This document shows, piece after piece, positions 1-7,300 of a stretch of DNA of 46,600 bases. The position numbers and the translations under genes were made by a program. The stretch lies in NCBI GenBank assembly GCA_036518955.1, contig DATDMG010000170.1, forward strand, positions 1 to 46,600, in the 5' to 3' direction. Numbering within the stretch: position 1 is the first letter of the stretch; the number at the start of each line of letters is the position of its first letter. This DNA is from DATDMG01 sp036518955 (GTDB lineage: Bacteria > Actinomycetota > Actinomycetes > Actinomycetales > Kineosporiaceae). Below the pieces are notes generated by a model, which worked only from the letters and a program-made list of their open reading frames with translations, did no database searches and had not been told where the DNA came from.

Positions 1-123
1 TACGCCGACACCCGCCTCCCCACCGGCGCCTGGACCGCAACCCCCCAAGAAGCCCTCGACTGCGCCCTCGGCCTCTACCTCAACGACCCCACCACCTGGG
101 AAGCCGACCCCCAGCAGGATTAA
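1..123 (+). CDS. 3' end of an unrecognised gene (partial)
   Basis: The frame is open from base 1 and ends at TAA 121-123, giving the last 40 residues of a protein that starts outside the window. The tail has a normal high-GC codon pattern and ends in an acidic, Gln-rich stretch (ADPQQD). I recognise no family from this piece. It sits in the accessory stretch left of the tRNA-Lys gene, so it may belong to an integrated element, but nothing in the visible part proves this. Confidence 0.45.
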   Translation, partial: YADTRLPTGAWTATPQEALDCALGLYLNDPTTWEADPQQD

Positions 124-144
124 CGCGGGGCGGCACTAGGCGCC

Positions 145-875
145 GAGCGCAACGATCAGGTCCGGTCGGCGATCCTCGACGCACTCGAGGCTCTCGGACA
201 GGGCGTCGCGCAGTACCTGTCCGCGGAAGCTCTGCTGAACGAGGCAGAGCGGGCCGCCGGAAAGGCCGTACCGGTGACACTGGGCTGGCTGGACTGGCGA
301 GGGCTGCCGGCGGTTCGTTGGGCGCCGCCACGGGTGGGCACGGCACCCGCGGCGGTGGTGCCCCATCTCGTCGTCCAGGCAGCCAAGGAGAAGGGTGCCA
401 CTCCCGGCGCGCGGCACCGCCACGGTGTGGGCCTGATCGACCAGGCCGACCGCGCGGGCTCGGTCGGACGCTGCTGGAGGCCTGGCTCGCGGAGGACGCC
501 CGACCGGAAGCATCGGCGACGGGGAGCAAGGGGTTGCTGGCGTTCGTCGCGGCGTCCGGTGCCTCCGGTGCTGCTCCACCGTCGCCCGCTACCTGCGGAA
601 ATGGCAGGGCCGCCGTCCGTCGCAGGCCAAGGCCCTGCTCGCGCTGCTCGCAGCGCTCGGTGATCCCGAGTCGATGCAGGTCATCCTCGGGACGGCACGC
701 CGATTCCGGGCACCCGGCGTCCAGGACGAGGCAGCCCGGCTCGCCGCCTACCTCGCCGCGCGCCACGGCTGGTCCGTCGAGGAACGGGCCGACCGGACGA
801 TCCCCACAGGAGGGTTCGACGACGATGGCCGGCTCACCCTCGTGACATGGTCCTTCGCGAGGCCCTTGACCAGAT
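145..875 (+). pseudogene. Frameshifted remnant of a MolR/DUF4132-type (WGR-associated) protein
   Basis: Protein-like sequence runs through three frames. Frame 1 (about 145-455) includes GWLDWRGLPAVRWAPPR. Frame 3 (about 455-575) includes LGRTLLEAWLAEDARPE. Frame 2 (about 575-840) includes a segment ending in ADRTIPTGGFDDDGRLTL. From memory, the order 'W/PPR - LLEAWLA - helical repeats - RTIPT-GFDEDG' is typical of DUF4132 proteins related to E. coli MolR/YehI, which are over 700 residues long and of uncertain function. Only about 230 residues remain, and at least two frame changes are needed to join them. Just after it, a third frame encodes RDMVLREALDQMK and stops at 925-927; this is either another gene's tail or the edge of a deletion. 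No intact start is visible. The relic is not expected to make a functional product. Confidence 0.62.
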
Positions 876-992
876 GAAATCCGTGGTGGCCCATCTTCGG
901 GCTCTGTCGCTGTCGGTGACGGACTGAGGGGGCCCGAGCCAACGATCAGCGGCAACAGCGTGCGGAGGTGCCTCACACGGCTGTGGCAATCG

Positions 993-1308
993 CTACCAGG
1001 AGGTGACGCGACGGACGGGCTGACCGGTCACCGAGGACACCGTCTCATAGCCCCGGTCATCGCAGAGAATGATCAACTCTGAGCGTTCCGCGGTGGCTGC
1101 GATGAGCAGGTCCACCGTTCCCGCCGAGCGGTGTGCGCCTCGCTCGGTCAGCTGCTCCAGCGCCCGCAACCGCAGGAACCGCTGACTGACCTCGCGCAGC
1201 GCCGCGTTCACAGTGTCCTTCTTGGTCGTCGTGCCCAGTGCCCAGTACCTTCGCAGCGGCAGCCAACGCCTCGTCGTCGATCTCGACGGGAGTCTTCCGC
1301 ACGGCCAT
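993..1308 (-). pseudogene. Broken VapB-VapC toxin-antitoxin pair
   Basis: The antitoxin starts at ATG 1308 behind a strong GGAGGTGATC ribosome site and reads MAVRKTPVEIDDEALAAAAK, a typical VapB N-terminus. The frame then breaks at a 7-bp tandem duplication (GCCCAGT twice, 1233-1246). Beyond it the expected VapB sequence KKDTVNAALREVSQRFLRL continues in another frame. That frame runs directly into the C-terminal 45 or so residues of a VapC PIN-domain toxin (VDLLIAATAE, then CDDRGYE and VTGQPVR) and stops at 993. The VapB C-terminus and about two thirds of VapC are missing, so a deletion has fused the two genes. The remnant lacks the first catalytic acids of the PIN domain and should be inactive. 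It is clearly different in sequence from the intact pair at 2120-2724. Confidence 0.8.
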
Positions 1309-1940
1309 CCGATCACCTCCAGACATCTCGGATACCCCAACACGAATCCCAAGACATCTGCCGCCGGCCGCCCTGCCGCGTCGGCCGCCACCGGAGCATC
1401 ACCACAGCCTTCACGCCAAACGCACTCAATTCGGCAATCGAGGATACATCCGTCCATTGAGTGCCAGCCACGTCGGGTGACTCTTCGCGTGGTTGGCCGC
1501 CGGAACGTCGCGGGTGGATCCATAGGGATCTGCCTGTCGCGCAGCGGGCCCGGTGGGAGCGGGCCCGCTGTCACCGAGTTCGGGCGCCGCCGCGGAGCCG
1601 ACGGGCATCCGCGTCACCTGGCCCGGGCCGGGCGGTCCGACGTCACGGCCCGGCCGTCCGCGACCCACCCGGGCCACGCACCACGGGTCGGCGGGAGCAG
1701 CCCACCGGCCTGGGCGCCCATCGGAACGAACGACCGCCTGCGCGACCCGGCAGGCCCGCGGAACATGGCCCAAGCGCGGGCCTCTGGACGCCGGCCGCAC
1801 GGGGTGCGCGCCACGACCAGCGGACGCCCCCCTGCACAAGATCTGTACTTGCCTTCCCAGCACCGTCCCAGCACTAGTCACCCAGGCAACCACTCTGTCG
1901 AACAAACCCACAATCATGCAGGTAGGAACATAATCTAATG
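1309..1940. other. Gene-free stretch at the edge of the accessory region
   Basis: Several frames are open here on both strands, but they overlap one another, lack good ribosome sites and look like the usual noise of high-GC DNA. I recognise no protein family. The last 100 bases or so (about 1840-1940) are visibly richer in A and T than the surroundings, as is common next to integration sites. The stretch presumably holds the promoter of the broken VapB gene at its left end. Confidence 0.5.
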
Positions 1941-1977
1941 TGGGCCCCCCGGGGCTCGAACCCGGAACCCGCGGATT
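1941..1977 (-). repeat. tRNA-Lys 3'-end fragment, probable attachment-site scar
   Basis: On the minus strand this is the 3' half of a tRNA: two anticodon-loop bases, the 3' side of the anticodon stem, the variable loop, a complete T arm, the 3' acceptor strand and the discriminator A. It matches the intact tRNA-Lys at 2814-2850 in 32 of 37 positions. The five differences are not random. Four of them exchange base pairs of the T stem, which still pairs perfectly (CCGGG with CCCGG against GAGGG with CCCTC), and one is in the loop. The fragment therefore derives from a different functional tRNA gene, as expected for an att site carried in by an integrating element. Homology stops sharply inside the anticodon loop, a common crossover point for tyrosine integrases. 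No integrase gene is visible. Confidence 0.72.
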
Positions 1978-2119
1978 CCCGGGCCATCGTCGTGGTCGTT
2001 TGTGCTCATCCCCGATGACCTGCGGCGGAGCCGATCAGGTGTGCGTCATCTTCGTGGTCGTTCCTGATCGTTGCGCCTCGAATGGTGACCGTAAAGTGTC
2101 CCGATCCGGGCCGCGATGC

Positions 2120-2524
2120 CTACTCGGCGGTGAGGAGTCGCAGGCCGTGGTACTCGGCGAAGTCGAGGTAGTCCTTCACGTTGAGGGTGGCCAGCGGCAG
2201 GTCGTGGGTCAGACAGCAGGCGGCGATCCACAGATCGTTCATCGGGCGGGGTCGCCCGCGCCGATGGGCTGCCGCCGACAGCCGGCCCCAGGTGACGGCC
2301 ACAGCGTCGTCGCCGGGCAGAACGACGAAGGGCGAGAGCCAGTCGGCGAACTCCTGGCGGGTCCGACTGCCCCACTGGCGGATCTCGACCCACTTCGTCA
2401 GCTCGCCGAGGGTGACGAAGGTGAGCACTGGCCGGCGCCCGACCAGTCGTGCCGCGAGCGGGCCGGGGAGCTTGCGCTTGTGGATGAGCGACGCGACGTC
2501 GGTGTCCAGGACGACGGGTTGCAC
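2120..2524 (-). CDS. vapC: VapC-family PIN-domain toxin
   Basis: A 134-residue protein with the compact PIN-domain layout. The first acidic residues are in VVLDTDVASLIHK (Asp7 and Asp9), a conserved Glu is in FVTLGELTKW, then NDLWIAACCLTHDLPLAT and a final Asp in NVKDYLDF. VapC toxins are Mg-dependent ribonucleases that cut tRNA or rRNA and are neutralised by the cognate VapB. The gene lies 5 bp behind its antitoxin gene (2530-2724) on the same strand, the standard arrangement. It is enclosed between the tRNA-Lys gene and the tRNA-Lys fragment, so it probably arrived with, or stabilises, an integrated element. The key acids are present and I see no damage. Confidence 0.9.
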   Translation of the reverse strand: MQPVVLDTDVASLIHKRKLPGPLAARLVGRRPVLTFVTLGELTKWVEIRQWGSRTRQEFADWLSPFVVLPGDDAVAVTWGRLSAAAHRRGRPRPMNDLWIAACCLTHDLPLATLNVKDYLDFAEYHGLRLLTAE

Positions 2525-2529
2525 GAAGA

Positions 2530-2724
2530 TCAGGATAGGTTGCGCTGGCGCTCGGCCCGGGTGAAGGCCAAGAACTCCTCCAGCTCCTCATCCGAGCTGA
2601 AGGTGTCGGCCGCAAGATCCTCGATGGAGGTGATGACAGGCGTCCCCTTGGCTGCGAGCAGCTCCTCCACGGACACCCGTGGGCGTGGCGTCGGTTGCGG
2701 CTCCTGCGCGGCTGGCGTGCTCAC
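2530..2724 (-). CDS. vapB: VapB-type antitoxin
   Basis: A small acidic protein of 64 residues directly upstream of the PIN toxin gene. The N-terminus is proline-rich, followed by RVSVEELLAAKGTPVITSIEDLAADTF, and the C-terminus is a charged helix (SSDEELEEFLAFTRAERQR) suited to wrapping around the toxin. Antitoxins of this size partner PIN toxins and usually repress their own operon. The ATG at 2724 is preceded by GGAGGTGATGGGTCGTG, a strong ribosome site with a somewhat long spacer. The DNA-binding fold is not obvious from the sequence alone, so the assignment rests on position, size and composition. Confidence 0.82.
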   Translation of the reverse strand: MSTPAAQEPQPTPRPRVSVEELLAAKGTPVITSIEDLAADTFSSDEELEEFLAFTRAERQRNLS

Positions 2725-2813
2725 GACCCATCACCTCCCATCGCGACTACGTGACAAGCCTACCGCCACTCGGCGCCGCCAGACAGTCACCAGCGCTCTG
2801 ACCTGGAGGTTTG

Positions 2814-2886
2814 TGGGCCCCGAGGGGATCGAACCCTCAACCCGCGGATTAAAAGTCCGCTGCTCTGCCGATTGAGCTAGAGGCCC
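2814..2886 (-). tRNA. tRNA-Lys (anticodon TTT)
   Basis: Read on the minus strand, the 73 nt fold into a full cloverleaf: a 7-bp acceptor stem (GGGCCTC with GGGGCCC, one G-U pair), D arm, anticodon stem GCGGA/TCCGC with loop CTTTTAA giving anticodon TTT, a T arm with TTCGATC, and discriminator A. CCA is not encoded. A second copy of the 3' end lies at 1941-1977, so this gene appears to have served as an integration target. The accessory genes lie on its 3' side, as expected. Confidence 0.95.
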
Positions 2887-3047
2887 ACGACGCACGGACA
2901 GCTCGAGCCGCCATGCGTATGCCTAGCGTACGGTGTCCGCGCTCCACCTGAGACGTCCCCGCGGCTTCCATCCGGTGCACGATCCGCGAACCCAGTTCCC
3001 CGGCTAACCCCGGCGCAGCGCGGTCAGCAGCGGTGGGTGCACAGCTT

Positions 3048-4826
3048 TCAGCAGACGCCGAGATCCCGCTGCACGGGCGGGCCCGGGAAGCCGGACTCCA
3101 GCGCGAGCGTGTCCAGGAGCGCGGGGCTTGCGGCGGCGTCCCGGGCCAGCCGGCCGCGACCGGCCGCCTTGGCGCGGTAGAGGTTCTGGTCCGCGCACGG
3201 GACGAGGTCGTCGATCGTCTGCACCGAACCGCATGCGAGCCCGGCGCTCACGGTCACCGCTAGCCCGTCGGCCAGGTCTCGCCACTCGTGCCCGGCGACG
3301 GCGCGAACGAACTCCTCGGCGCGCCCGGCCGCCTCCAGAGGCCGCACCAGGTCGAGGACCACGATGAACTCATCACCGCCCAGCCTGGCCACGAGGTCGC
3401 CCGCCCGTGACCGCTCGAGCAGCAGTGACCCGATCCGGCGCAGCACCTCGTCGCCGATCGCGTGACCGTACCGGTCGTTCACCTGCTTGAACCGGTCGAT
3501 GTCGACCATCAGGACGGCGATCCCGTGGTCCACTCGGCCGCGTCGCATCCGGCCCACCTGCCGGACATAGGCGTGCCGGTTGCCCAGGCCGGTCAGCTCG
3601 TCGACGTACGCCCGCTGCGCCAGCCGCTCGTTCTCGAGCAGCACCCGCTCGGCCTCCAGCCGCGCCCGGGACGACGCCAGCACCCGTTGCCGGGCCTGCC
3701 ATCGCAGCTGGGCGAGCTCCGCCGCGTACCGACGCGCGGACGGTGCGGCCTCGCCGGCCGCCGCAAGGCTGAGGGCCAGCGTCCGGACGGTCGGCAGGTA
3801 GCGGTACTCCTGGTCCAGATCCGCCAATGCGAGCCTGGCGTACTCGGCCGCGCTCGACGGATCTTCGGCGTCCAGCCGCCGCACCGACGCACTCAGCAGG
3901 ACACACGCCCGGTACCCCGGCCAGACCGGCTCGCCCACGGCGGCCATCGCGGCCTCGAACGGCTCCCCCTCCGGCTCCTGCGCGATCGCCGCCAGCAAGC
4001 GCCGTACGGCCGCCATGTCCCGGGCGAACTGGTGCGGCAACGCTCGGTGCTCGGCGTCCGACCACTCCTGACGCCGCCGGGCGTACGCCCGCGCATCGCC
4101 CCGCTCCCCCAGCTCCAGCAGGGCGCAAGCGCCGGCGAGCTGCGCCTCCAGCCGGTTCATCAGCACCACCCGGCGGCACAGCTCCAGCACGCCCCCCAGC
4201 TTCGGCGGTGACGGATGGGCCAGTTCGGCGGAAGCCCGCGCGTACATCTCCTCCTCGAGTTCCCACAGCCCCCGCGACTGGTAGGCCTGCCCGCACTGGA
4301 CATACGCGACCAGCCGGTCGACCGGTGCGCCCGGGGCCTCCTCCAGCATCGTCACCGCGCGGACGAGCGCGCCGTCGTCCTCGCCGTCCCCGGTGTCGGA
4401 CGGCGTACTGCTCGCCTGGGCGGCCAGCGCCAACGCCAGCAGGGCCAGATCATCGGCCGCGTCCGCGGTCGTGAACATGGCCGCCAGGTGCTCATCCACG
4501 ACACCCCCGGCCACCCGCACCCGCACCAACCGCGCGTAGTGCAGCACGAACGCCACCTCCGGCCAGTCCTTGGCACCGGCGAGCTCGAGCAAGGGGGCGA
4601 TCCGGTCTTCCGCGCACTCGTTCTGGGAAGTCACGACCAGCTCGTACGCCGCCACGTGCGCGACCAGGCGGGCGGACCGCTCGCCCACGTCCAGGTCGTC
4701 GGACGACGACAGCCGCACGTCGTCACCAGGAGGGGAGGGCATGACCAAGCCTTGCACGATGCTAACCGATTCGTCCGCACCGATCGATCTTTTGTTGACG
4801 GAGGAACCCGCGAGACCGCGCCTCAC
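3048..4826 (-). CDS. Diguanylate cyclase with helical N-terminal region
   Basis: A cytoplasmic protein of up to 592 residues. The C-terminal GGDEF domain (about 410-560) makes c-di-GMP from two GTP. It carries the substrate motif VDIDRFKQVNDRYGHAIGDE and an intact active site GGDEF at 483-487. An RAGD sequence five residues before GGDEF fits the RxxD inhibitory I-site, so product feedback is likely. Residues 40-380 are Ala/Leu/Arg-rich helices with a TPR-like look and no membrane segment; a coiled coil (about 375-405) leads into the catalytic domain. No EAL domain follows. The GTG at 4826 overlaps the stop of the SIMPL gene as GTGA, suggesting translational coupling. A later ATG at 4742 is a reasonable alternative start. 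Family and active site are clear; the signal sensed by the N-terminus is unknown. Confidence 0.92.
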   Translation of the reverse strand: MRRGLAGSSVNKRSIGADESVSIVQGLVMPSPPGDDVRLSSSDDLDVGERSARLVAHVAAYELVVTSQNECAEDRIAPLLELAGAKDWPEVAFVLHYARLVRVRVAGGVVDEHLAAMFTTADAADDLALLALALAAQASSTPSDTGDGEDDGALVRAVTMLEEAPGAPVDRLVAYVQCGQAYQSRGLWELEEEMYARASAELAHPSPPKLGGVLELCRRVVLMNRLEAQLAGACALLELGERGDARAYARRRQEWSDAEHRALPHQFARDMAAVRRLLAAIAQEPEGEPFEAAMAAVGEPVWPGYRACVLLSASVRRLDAEDPSSAAEYARLALADLDQEYRYLPTVRTLALSLAAAGEAAPSARRYAAELAQLRWQARQRVLASSRARLEAERVLLENERLAQRAYVDELTGLGNRHAYVRQVGRMRRGRVDHGIAVLMVDIDRFKQVNDRYGHAIGDEVLRRIGSLLLERSRAGDLVARLGGDEFIVVLDLVRPLEAAGRAEEFVRAVAGHEWRDLADGLAVTVSAGLACGSVQTIDDLVPCADQNLYRAKAAGRGRLARDAAASPALLDTLALESGFPGPPVQRDLGVC

Positions 4827-5701
4827 CCGAGGGCGAACACGACGGTCACGGTGACCCCGATCTCGGCGGATCCCGGCGCGATCGGGACCGCCTTCGCCGC
4901 CGCGGCCGTCGGCAGCGGCGCCGCGTCGTAGACCGGCAGCGGCGCGTTCACCACCTCGGAGATGCTGAGCACGCCGCCGAGTGCGACGCCCGCCGCGCGG
5001 GCGTACTGTGCCGCCTTCTCCTTCGCCTGCCCGAAGGCCTTGATCCGCGCCTCGCTGACCAGCGGCCCGGTGTCGGACCGGTCGAGCGACACCGCGTCGA
5101 CCCGCGTCGCGTCGCCCCCGGCCTGGGCGGCCGCGGTGATGACCGCGCCCGCACCCTTGAGATCCCGCAGGACCGCGGTCAGCGACTCGGTCACCTGGTA
5201 GCCATTGACCACCGGCTTCGCCCCGTCACCGTACTGCGCCTGGACCGACAGGCTGCTCGTCTGCAGGTCCTTGTCCGCCACCCCGTGCTGCCTCAGGACA
5301 GCCATCACCTTGCCGGCCGCGGTGTTCGCGCCGTCCAGGGCGGCCGTGACGGTGGCCGCGGTGACCGAGACTCCCATCGACAGGTTCAGGGTGTCCGGTA
5401 CGCCGGACACCCGGCCGGTGCCGCTGACCGTGATGCCTGCCGCGGCCGCGACACCGGCCGGTCCGGACGACGCGGACGACGCCCCCAGCGCCGCCGGTAG
5501 CGCCACGGCCGGCCGCACCGCGACCCCGCCGCCGCCCTTCGAGAGGCCGCCCATCGCGCTCGTCGAGAGACCGTCGACAGCCGCGCCACCGGCGCTCCCC
5601 CCGCTGCCCCAGGCGTATCCCGCCGCCAGGCCGACTGCCGCCACGGCCAGCGCGGCTCCCGCGGCCGCCATGGCCACCCGCAACGGTGTGATCGTCATCA
5701 T
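4823..5701 (-). CDS. SIMPL-domain (DUF541) exported or membrane-anchored protein
   Basis: About 292 residues from ATG 5701. The N-terminus has a hydrophobic segment (residues 6-30, PLRVAMAAAGAALAVAAVGL) that acts as a signal peptide or anchor. A low-complexity Gly/Ala/Ser linker follows. The SIMPL domain begins at ITVSGTGRVSGVPDTLNLSM and continues through the typical GVADKDLQTSSLSV and YQVTESLTAVLRDL to a C-terminal TVTVVFALG strand. SIMPL proteins form oligomeric cell-envelope assemblies whose biochemical role is poorly known. Its stop codon overlaps the start of the diguanylate cyclase gene, so the two probably form a unit. Starts further upstream (up to 5749) are possible; I chose 5701 because it directly precedes the signal-like segment. 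Confidence 0.85.
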   Translation of the reverse strand: MMTITPLRVAMAAAGAALAVAAVGLAAGYAWGSGGSAGGAAVDGLSTSAMGGLSKGGGGVAVRPAVALPAALGASSASSGPAGVAAAAGITVSGTGRVSGVPDTLNLSMGVSVTAATVTAALDGANTAAGKVMAVLRQHGVADKDLQTSSLSVQAQYGDGAKPVVNGYQVTESLTAVLRDLKGAGAVITAAAQAGGDATRVDAVSLDRSDTGPLVSEARIKAFGQAKEKAAQYARAAGVALGGVLSISEVVNAPLPVYDAAPLPTAAAAKAVPIAPGSAEIGVTVTVVFALG

Positions 5702-5926
5702 GGCGTGAGGACGCCACGCCGACAGGGGACGTTGCATTCCTGCACACACTCGCTCCGGGGCAGGCCCCCGCGCGACCGCGGGGGACGGCGGGGACGGGGA
5801 GTGGGACGTTCTCGGACGTCAGGGCCAGCCGGGTCACCACCGGGGGGCGCCCGGACGCGATCCGTCTCGTGGACCACTCGCCTCCGGCACCCACTGCCCC
5901 GGTGGTCCACCCTCAGGTCAGCCAGG

Positions 5927-7165
5927 TCAGCTTCGGGTGCCGCGGCCGCTCTCCGGCCGGCCCGGCCACGTCATCCCCGCCCACGGGTCGTAGTCGATCT
6001 CGAGCGGTTCCTGCGGCGGACGGCGGTCCTCCGGCACGTGCTGCAGGTTGACCCGGATGCGGTACCAGACCGAGCTGCGCCCGCGCATCCCGTCCACCAG
6101 GACGTCCGACTCGCGCAGCAGGGCCGCGACGTCCGGATGGCGCTGCTTCCAGCGCTCCAGCCCGGCGAGCACCTCCGGCTTGGTCCGGGCCCGGGCGATC
6201 TCGATGAGCGGCTGGGTCATCACCCGCCGCCCGTCGCCCTTCGGTGGCTTCTCCGCCGGGCCGAGCCGCTCGGCCAGCTCCAGCAGGGCGTCCAGCGAGC
6301 CGGCTGCGCCGTCCATGCCCGACCACGGATCGCCCCGCTCGGCGTACCGCTGCGGGACGGTCCGGATCGTCAGCTCCGCCGGCCGGCACCCCGGCACCTC
6401 GTCCCACTGCAGCGGGGTGGACACGCGCGCTCCCGGGACCGGACGCACCGACCAGGCAGAGACCACGGTCCGGTCCTTGGCGTTCTGGTTGAAATCCACG
6501 AAGACGCCGTGGCGCTCCTCCTTCCACCACTTGCTCGTGGCGAGATCGGGCACCCGGTTCTCGACCTCCCGGGCCACCGTCTCGGCGGCCAGCCGGACCT
6601 CCCGGAAGGTCCGCTCGGGGCGGATCCGGGCGTAGACGTGGAACCCGCGGGAGCCGGATGTCTTCGGCCAGGCGACCAGCCCGTGCTCCTCGAGCACCGC
6701 GCGGGCGACCAGGGCGACCTCGACGATCTGGGACCACGGCACCCCTGGCACCGGGTCGAGGTCGATCCGTAGCTCGTCGGGCCGGTCCAGCTCTTCCGCC
6801 TGCACCGGGTGCGGGTTGAGATCGACGCACCCCAGGTTGACCACCCACGCCAACGCCGCGGCGTCCCGGACGACGACCTCCTCCGCGGAGGTGCCCCGGG
6901 CGTACCGCAGCTCCGCCGTCTCGACCCACTCCGGCCGCTTCGCCGGCGCCCGCTTCTGGAAGAAGGCCTCCTCGGCGATCCCTCGGACGAACCGCTTGAG
7001 GATCATGGGGCGCCCACGGACGCCGCGCAGCGCGCCCTCCGCGACGGACAGGTAGTACCGCACCAGCTCAAGCTTGGTGATCCCCTCGTCGGGGAAGACC
7101 ACCTTGTCCGGGTTGGACACGGTCACCTCGCGGTCGCCGACCAGGACCGCCCGGGAGGTCGCCAT
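5927..7165 (-). CDS. Stand-alone LigD-type primase-polymerase (PolDom)
   Basis: A 412-residue protein covering the archaeo-eukaryotic-primase-like polymerase domain of LigD, with no ligase or phosphoesterase domain. The start TVSNPDKVVFPDEGITK is the usual opening of this family. The catalytic metal site is ELRIDLDP (Asp135 and Asp137) plus VFVDFNQNAKDRT (Asp224). The nucleotide-binding TSGSRGFHVY includes His176. Such proteins (for example mycobacterial PolD paralogues) fill gaps and add nucleotides or ribonucleotides at breaks in end-joining or excision repair. Neither Ku nor ligD is in the window. The C-terminal 140 residues (KPEVLAGLERWKQ, then VWYRIRVNLQHVPE) form an extension seen in some stand-alone members. 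The neighbour to the right is divergent, with about 135 bp between the genes. Confidence 0.92.
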   Translation of the reverse strand: MATSRAVLVGDREVTVSNPDKVVFPDEGITKLELVRYYLSVAEGALRGVRGRPMILKRFVRGIAEEAFFQKRAPAKRPEWVETAELRYARGTSAEEVVVRDAAALAWVVNLGCVDLNPHPVQAEELDRPDELRIDLDPVPGVPWSQIVEVALVARAVLEEHGLVAWPKTSGSRGFHVYARIRPERTFREVRLAAETVAREVENRVPDLATSKWWKEERHGVFVDFNQNAKDRTVVSAWSVRPVPGARVSTPLQWDEVPGCRPAELTIRTVPQRYAERGDPWSGMDGAAGSLDALLELAERLGPAEKPPKGDGRRVMTQPLIEIARARTKPEVLAGLERWKQRHPDVAALLRESDVLVDGMRGRSSVWYRIRVNLQHVPEDRRPPQEPLEIDYDPWAGMTWPGRPESGRGTRS

Positions 7166-7252
7166 CCGCTCACGATAAGCGCAACGTGCCCCTGCCCCCG
7201 CACCTCGCGCATCCCGTTCGTACCTTTTATAGCGGTCGGCCGCGTGCGGGCA

Positions 7253-7266
7253 GGGACCAAGGTCCC
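7253..7266. promoter_or_regulatory. DosR/DevR-like hypoxia box
   Basis: GGGACCAAGGTCCC is a perfect 14-bp inverted repeat, extended to 20 bp by GCA and TGC flanks (7250-7269). It matches the mycobacterial DosR core GGGACTWWAGTCCC except for a symmetrical T-to-C change in each arm. It lies 35-47 bp before the possible starts of the membrane gene at 7301 and about 90 bp before the divergent polymerase gene. A candidate AT-rich -10 (TTTTAT) is at about 7224-7229. Assignment to DosR is inference. Confidence 0.5.
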
Positions 7267-7300
7267 TGCGCCACCGGCTCCCGTGAGGTGACCTGGTGAT

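Noticed and set aside
1213..1938. 241-codon plus-strand frame
   Set aside because: It starts antisense to the broken VapB gene, has no recognisable motif or ribosome site, and its composition is that of random GC-rich sequence.
1941..1977. A second functional tRNA-Lys gene
   Set aside because: Only the 3' half is present; the acceptor 5' strand, D arm and anticodon are missing.
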